Positions 15,877 to 18,613 of a stretch of 18,613 bases of DNA are shown here, in pieces. This DNA comes from Chloroflexota bacterium (GTDB lineage: Bacteria > Chloroflexota > Anaerolineae > B4-G1 > SLSP01). The stretch covers positions 1 to 18,613 of the forward strand of contig JAKJAE010000014.1 of the NCBI GenBank assembly GCA_022707665.1, in the 5' to 3' direction. The position numbers and the translations under genes were made by a program. Below the pieces are notes generated by a model. The model was not told the origin of the DNA, searched no databases, and was given only the letters and a program-made list of their open reading frames with translations. Each line of letters begins with the position of its first letter. The stretch's first letter is position 1.

Positions 15877-16938
15877 CTAAGCCTCAGCATACCCGGCCGC
15901 GACCAGCAGCTCCGCATTGAGGACAGCGCCGCTGGCTGCCCCACGCAGCGTATTGTGAATGACGGTCGTCATCCGCAAGTCCAGAATAGGACACGGACGG
16001 ATTCGCCCCACACTGAGTGCCATGCCACCTTCTGCGTCACGATCTCGCCGTGGCTGCGGACGATCTGGCTCCGACATCACCCGGATCAGGTGCTTGGGTG
16101 AACTGGGGAGGCCGGCAGAGGCTAGCGCAGGTCGATAGGCGCGCAGAACGGCGATGGCGTCGTCCGGTGTCGGTCGTTGCTCGAAACCAACGGAGAGGCT
16201 GACGGTGTGACCGTCAAGGACCGCTACGCGGTTGGCGTGAGCGCTGACCACGAGATCCGCTGGTGTAAGGACCCCCTCGCTGACATGGCCGAGGAGCTTC
16301 TGCAACTCTTGCTGGAACTTCTCCTCCTCGCCTGCGATATAGGGGATCACGTTGTCGGTGATATCGAGTGCGGAGACACCTGGGTAGCCGGCCCCCGATA
16401 TCGCTTGCATCGACGTCATGAATACCTTCCGCACGCCGAACGCCGCATCGAGTGGCTTCAACGCCATAGCTACCCCCGTGATGGTGCAGTTGGGACTGGT
16501 CACCAGGAGCCCAGGCCACCCTCGCTGCACGCGCTGGCGTTCCACCATGGCAAGGTGATCTGCATTCAGCTCGGGGATCAAAAGTGGGATATCTGCAACG
16601 TTGCGAAAGGCCGATGCATTCGAGCAGACCAGGTAGCCGCGCTGGGCGAACTGCGGTTCGATCTCGCGCGCCACGTCCGCGGGTACGGCCGAGAACACGA
16701 TCTTCGCAGGAAGGTCCGGCACTAAAGGCCTGACAAGGTGCTCTCTGACCTGGTAGGGGGGATCACCTGGAATGACCCACTGACATGCTTCGCCATAGGG
16801 TCGCCCCGCGCTGCGTTCCGATGCAGCAAGCGCCGTGAGTTCGAACCAGGGATGATCCACAAGCAGTTGCACAAAGCGCTGGCCGACAGCGCCAGTCGCT
16901 CCAAGAATGCCTACCGGGATTTTTCTACCTTCAGCCAT
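15877..16938 (-). CDS. asd: Aspartate-semialdehyde dehydrogenase (archaeal/fungal-type)
   Basis: A 353-residue enzyme that reduces aspartyl phosphate to aspartate semialdehyde with NADPH, the branch point to lysine, threonine and methionine. It has the nucleotide-binding GATGAVGQ (13-20), CSNASAFR, catalytic Cys151 in SPNCTITG, the typical MQAISGAGYPGV stretch, His244 in DGHTVSL, and a C-terminal RGAASGAVLNAELL. The SPNCT and QAISGAGYPG forms belong to the archaeal/fungal-type subfamily rather than the Escherichia coli type. ATG at 16938 overlaps the end of lysC by eight bases with no good ribosome site, which suggests coupled translation. The frame extends to 17070 but that part lies within lysC. 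Confidence 0.95.
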   Translation of the reverse strand: MAEGRKIPVGILGATGAVGQRFVQLLVDHPWFELTALAASERSAGRPYGEACQWVIPGDPPYQVREHLVRPLVPDLPAKIVFSAVPADVAREIEPQFAQRGYLVCSNASAFRNVADIPLLIPELNADHLAMVERQRVQRGWPGLLVTSPNCTITGVAMALKPLDAAFGVRKVFMTSMQAISGAGYPGVSALDITDNVIPYIAGEEEKFQQELQKLLGHVSEGVLTPADLVVSAHANRVAVLDGHTVSLSVGFEQRPTPDDAIAVLRAYRPALASAGLPSSPKHLIRVMSEPDRPQPRRDRDAEGGMALSVGRIRPCPILDLRMTTVIHNTLRGAASGAVLNAELLVAAGYAEA

Positions 16939-18340
16939 GGTTGATAACCTGTTCGTGGATCTGGCGGACTGCCGGTGTGGCTTGATCAGCATTGACGACC
17001 AGGGAGATGCTGCAGTCTGAGGATCCCTGAGCGATGGCAATGACGTTAATAGCCTGAGCAGCAAGCGCATTGAAGAGCGCTGCAGCCACGCCTGGTGTGC
17101 CGCGCAGCCCCGCCCCCACGGCGGAGACGATCACGATGTCTGACATCGACCACACGCGGTCGATATCCCGGCGGGTGATCTCGAGCGCGAGCTCCTCCTC
17201 CAATGCTGCGATGACGGGGGTAACATCGGCCGTCGGGATGACGAAACAGATTGATTGCTCTGAGGAAGCCTGCGAGATCATCAGCACGTTGGCGCCCTGA
17301 CTTGCGACAGCCGCGAAGGTACGGGCCGCAATGCCAGGGACGCCCATCATGCCACGCCCTTCGACCGTGACCATACTCAAGCCGGTGATGGCTGTGACCG
17401 CCTTTACCGTCCCCCGAGTCCCCATGGGATCGGAGACGATCCGGGTGCCGGGGCAGGTTGGGTTGAACGTGTTCTTGACCCATAGCGGGATGTTGTGCTC
17501 TATGACCGGGTGAATGGTCTTGGGGTGGAGTACCTTGGCCCCGAAGTAGGCCAGTTCTCCCACCTCTGCATACGACAGCTCAGGGATCACCCTGGCCTCG
17601 GGGACGATGCGCGGATCAGCCGTCAGGACACCGTCGACGTCGGTCAGTGTCCAGACCTCATCGGCGTTCAGGACGGCTCCAAGAATGGAGGCACTGTAGT
17701 CACTGCCGCCACGTCCCAGCGTGGTCGTAATGCCGTCGCGAGTCGCGCCGATGAAACCGGTGATGACAGGCAGGACGCCTTGCTCCAGCAGGGGTACGAG
17801 GTGTGCATCGACGCGCTCCCGTGTTGCATCCATCAGCGGGGTCGCCTGTTGGAACCTTTGGTCGGTCACGATCAGGTCGGTTGCGTCTATAGCTCTGGCG
17901 GGCAACCCTGCCTCCTGAAGCCTGGCTGCGACCACCCGGGCATTCATGCGCTCGCCGAGGGAGCTGATCGTATCCATAGCCCTGGGTGTTACCTCGCCCA
18001 GAACGTGAATGCTGCGGCAGAAGGAGGCAAACTCATCGAGATAGCCCTCAATAGCCACCAGCAAGGAAGTACGGGCCTCGGCGTTGCTCAGAAGCTCCGC
18101 GACGGCCAGTGTATGTTTGACCCGCAGATCGGCCGCGATGCCGCGATAGGCTTGGTCATCCCCGTGCGCCGCCGTTGCGGCGCCGTGGATGAGCGCGTCC
18201 GTCACGCCACGCATCGCGGAGACGACGACGACAGTGTGTTGCCACTTCGGCGTTTCCCGGAGCACCAAATCCGCGGCAAGCTTTATCGCCTGGGCGCTTC
18301 CCACCGAGGTGCCGCCAAACTTCATTACCAGTGTCCGCAT
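16931..18340 (-). CDS. lysC: Aspartate kinase
   Basis: A 469-residue enzyme that phosphorylates aspartate, the first step of the lysine, threonine and methionine pathway. Motifs: KFGGTSV (7-13), SSLGER (126-131), TTLGRGGSDYSA (206-217), TLTDVDGVLTADPR (231-244) and YFGAKVLHPKTI (265-276). Two C-terminal ACT-type regulatory domains follow (about 315-390 and 398-465; VGAGLRGTPGVAAALFNALAAQ and SSDCSISLVV). The length matches single-chain class I-type aspartokinases; no homoserine dehydrogenase is fused. Feedback control by an end-product amino acid through the ACT domains is expected from the family, but which one cannot be read. ATG at 18340 has AAGGAG eight bases upstream. It is the first gene of the operon; a -10 lies at 18372-18377. 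Confidence 0.95.
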   Translation of the reverse strand: MRTLVMKFGGTSVGSAQAIKLAADLVLRETPKWQHTVVVVSAMRGVTDALIHGAATAAHGDDQAYRGIAADLRVKHTLAVAELLSNAEARTSLLVAIEGYLDEFASFCRSIHVLGEVTPRAMDTISSLGERMNARVVAARLQEAGLPARAIDATDLIVTDQRFQQATPLMDATRERVDAHLVPLLEQGVLPVITGFIGATRDGITTTLGRGGSDYSASILGAVLNADEVWTLTDVDGVLTADPRIVPEARVIPELSYAEVGELAYFGAKVLHPKTIHPVIEHNIPLWVKNTFNPTCPGTRIVSDPMGTRGTVKAVTAITGLSMVTVEGRGMMGVPGIAARTFAAVASQGANVLMISQASSEQSICFVIPTADVTPVIAALEEELALEITRRDIDRVWSMSDIVIVSAVGAGLRGTPGVAAALFNALAAQAINVIAIAQGSSDCSISLVVNADQATPAVRQIHEQVINHG

Positions 18341-18371
18341 CGATTCATCTCCTTGGCCAGCCTGAGGCGCT

Positions 18372-18377
18372 ATTATA
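18372..18377 (-). promoter_or_regulatory. Promoter -10 of the lysC operon
   Basis: On the minus strand GGG-TATAAT-AGC gives a perfect -10 at 18372-18377, with a start near 18365 and a short leader of about 25 bases. The -35 is weak (GCTACA with an 18-base spacer is the best candidate). No attenuator fits into the short leader. Confidence 0.5.
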
Positions 18378-18407
18378 CCCACTTCACCTGTTTGATGTAG
18401 CCTCGGC

Positions 18408-18435
18408 TTTACAGGCGCGCCGGGGATGCTATAAT
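18408..18435 (+). promoter_or_regulatory. Promoter of the TPP-riboswitch transcript
   Basis: TTTACA (18408-18413), a 16-base spacer ending in TGC, and TATAAT (18430-18435): a near-consensus promoter with extended -10. Transcription would begin about 18442, some 33 bases before the riboswitch. It is divergent from the lysC promoter about 35 bases away. Confidence 0.75.
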
Positions 18436-18474
18436 CAGATACGTACGTTGACAGTCACATATCCTTTGTTCCAA

Positions 18475-18557
18475 GCCGGGGGAGCCCATGCGGGGGCTGA
18501 GAGGGTGCCTAGACACCGACCCTACAACCTGATCTGGATCATGCCAGCGGAGGGAGC
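18475..18557 (+). promoter_or_regulatory. TPP (THI-element) riboswitch
   Basis: All strongly conserved blocks of the thiamine pyrophosphate aptamer occur in order with correct spacing: CTGAGA (18497-18502) after a GGGGG, a short variable P3a stem GGTG/CACC (18504-18507 with 18514-18517), ACCC (18519-18522), CCTGATCTGG (18528-18537), ATGCCAGCG (18541-18549) and AGGGA (18551-18555). It binds TPP and lowers expression of the downstream gene, almost surely a thiamine synthesis or transport gene outside the window. The outer P1 helix is not obvious by eye. A terminator hairpin follows, so control is probably at transcription. Confidence 0.95.
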
Positions 18558-18578
18558 GCAATCGGTGTGGTGGATCTA

Positions 18579-18613
18579 CCCCTGTTGTGCCCTTGTGGCC
18601 GGCGGGGGTTTTT
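18579..18613 (+). terminator. Riboswitch-linked terminator (expression platform)
   Basis: CCCCTGTTG (18579-18587) pairs with CGGCGGGGG (18600-18608) in nine pairs including three G-U, followed by TTTTT (18609-18613) at the very edge of the window. Its place 22 bases after the aptamer fits a TPP-controlled terminator. The alternative (antiterminator) fold was not resolved by eye. Confidence 0.7.

Noticed and set aside
16838..16856. Second T-loop-like GTTCGAACC
   Set aside because: No surrounding cloverleaf; it is within asd.
17495..18400. 301-codon open frame on the plus strand opposite lysC
   Set aside because: It is antisense to an unmistakable aspartokinase gene and its translation has no family features; GC-rich codon bias opens such frames.

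Overview
The window (18,613 bases, GC-rich, dense bacterial gene packing, ATG/GTG starts with clear GGAGG-type ribosome sites) reads as a conserved chromosomal segment. The gene set (plant-like threonine synthase, archaeal/fungal-type aspartate-semialdehyde dehydrogenase, SufS-SufU pair, CdaA-CdaR pair, large TPR protein) is compatible with a Chloroflexota-type bacterium. That placement is an inference from gene content and style, not a proven identification. I saw no IS element, CRISPR array, tRNA, rRNA or prophage. No stretch longer than 300 bases lacks a gene; the largest gaps are the promoter regions at 3464-3689, 10922-11162 and the right edge.

Layout. (1) 3-803 (+): end of a coiled-coil protein with a terminator behind it. 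(2) 874-3463 (-): a tyrosine-recombinase-fold protein that appears to have lost its catalytic residues, followed by a YtcJ-like amidohydrolase; a good promoter lies at 3532-3559. (3) 3690-5335 (+): sufS-sufU, cysteine desulfurase and Fe-S scaffold/sulfur acceptor, with a terminator. (4) 5425-10921 (-): argF (ornithine carbamoyltransferase), a 755-residue TPR protein, then cdaA and cdaR (c-di-AMP synthase and its YbbR-domain regulator). (5) 11163-12350 (+): a glycine C-acetyltransferase/8-amino-7-oxononanoate synthase-type PLP enzyme. (6) 12397-18340 (-): a tight six-gene run lysC, asd, HAD-like protein, two tandem membrane hydrolase-like paralogues, thrC. (7) 18408-18613 (+): a promoter, a clear TPP riboswitch and its terminator; the controlled gene lies beyond the right edge.

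How the genes work together. lysC and asd take aspartate to aspartate semialdehyde, and thrC makes threonine from O-phosphohomoserine. The steps between (homoserine dehydrogenase and homoserine kinase) are not in the window. Three genes of unclear role sit inside this run with gaps of 2-6 bases or a 4-base overlap, so they are probably co-transcribed. sufS/sufU supply sulfur for Fe-S clusters; cdaA/cdaR make and control c-di-AMP at the membrane.

Most worth a second look: the HAD-like protein, whose motifs occur in the order III-IV-I-II, as expected for a circular permutation; the recombinase-fold protein without catalytic residues; and the conserved-looking arrangement of these unknowns within the aspartate-family operon. 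None of these amounts to a proven new system.
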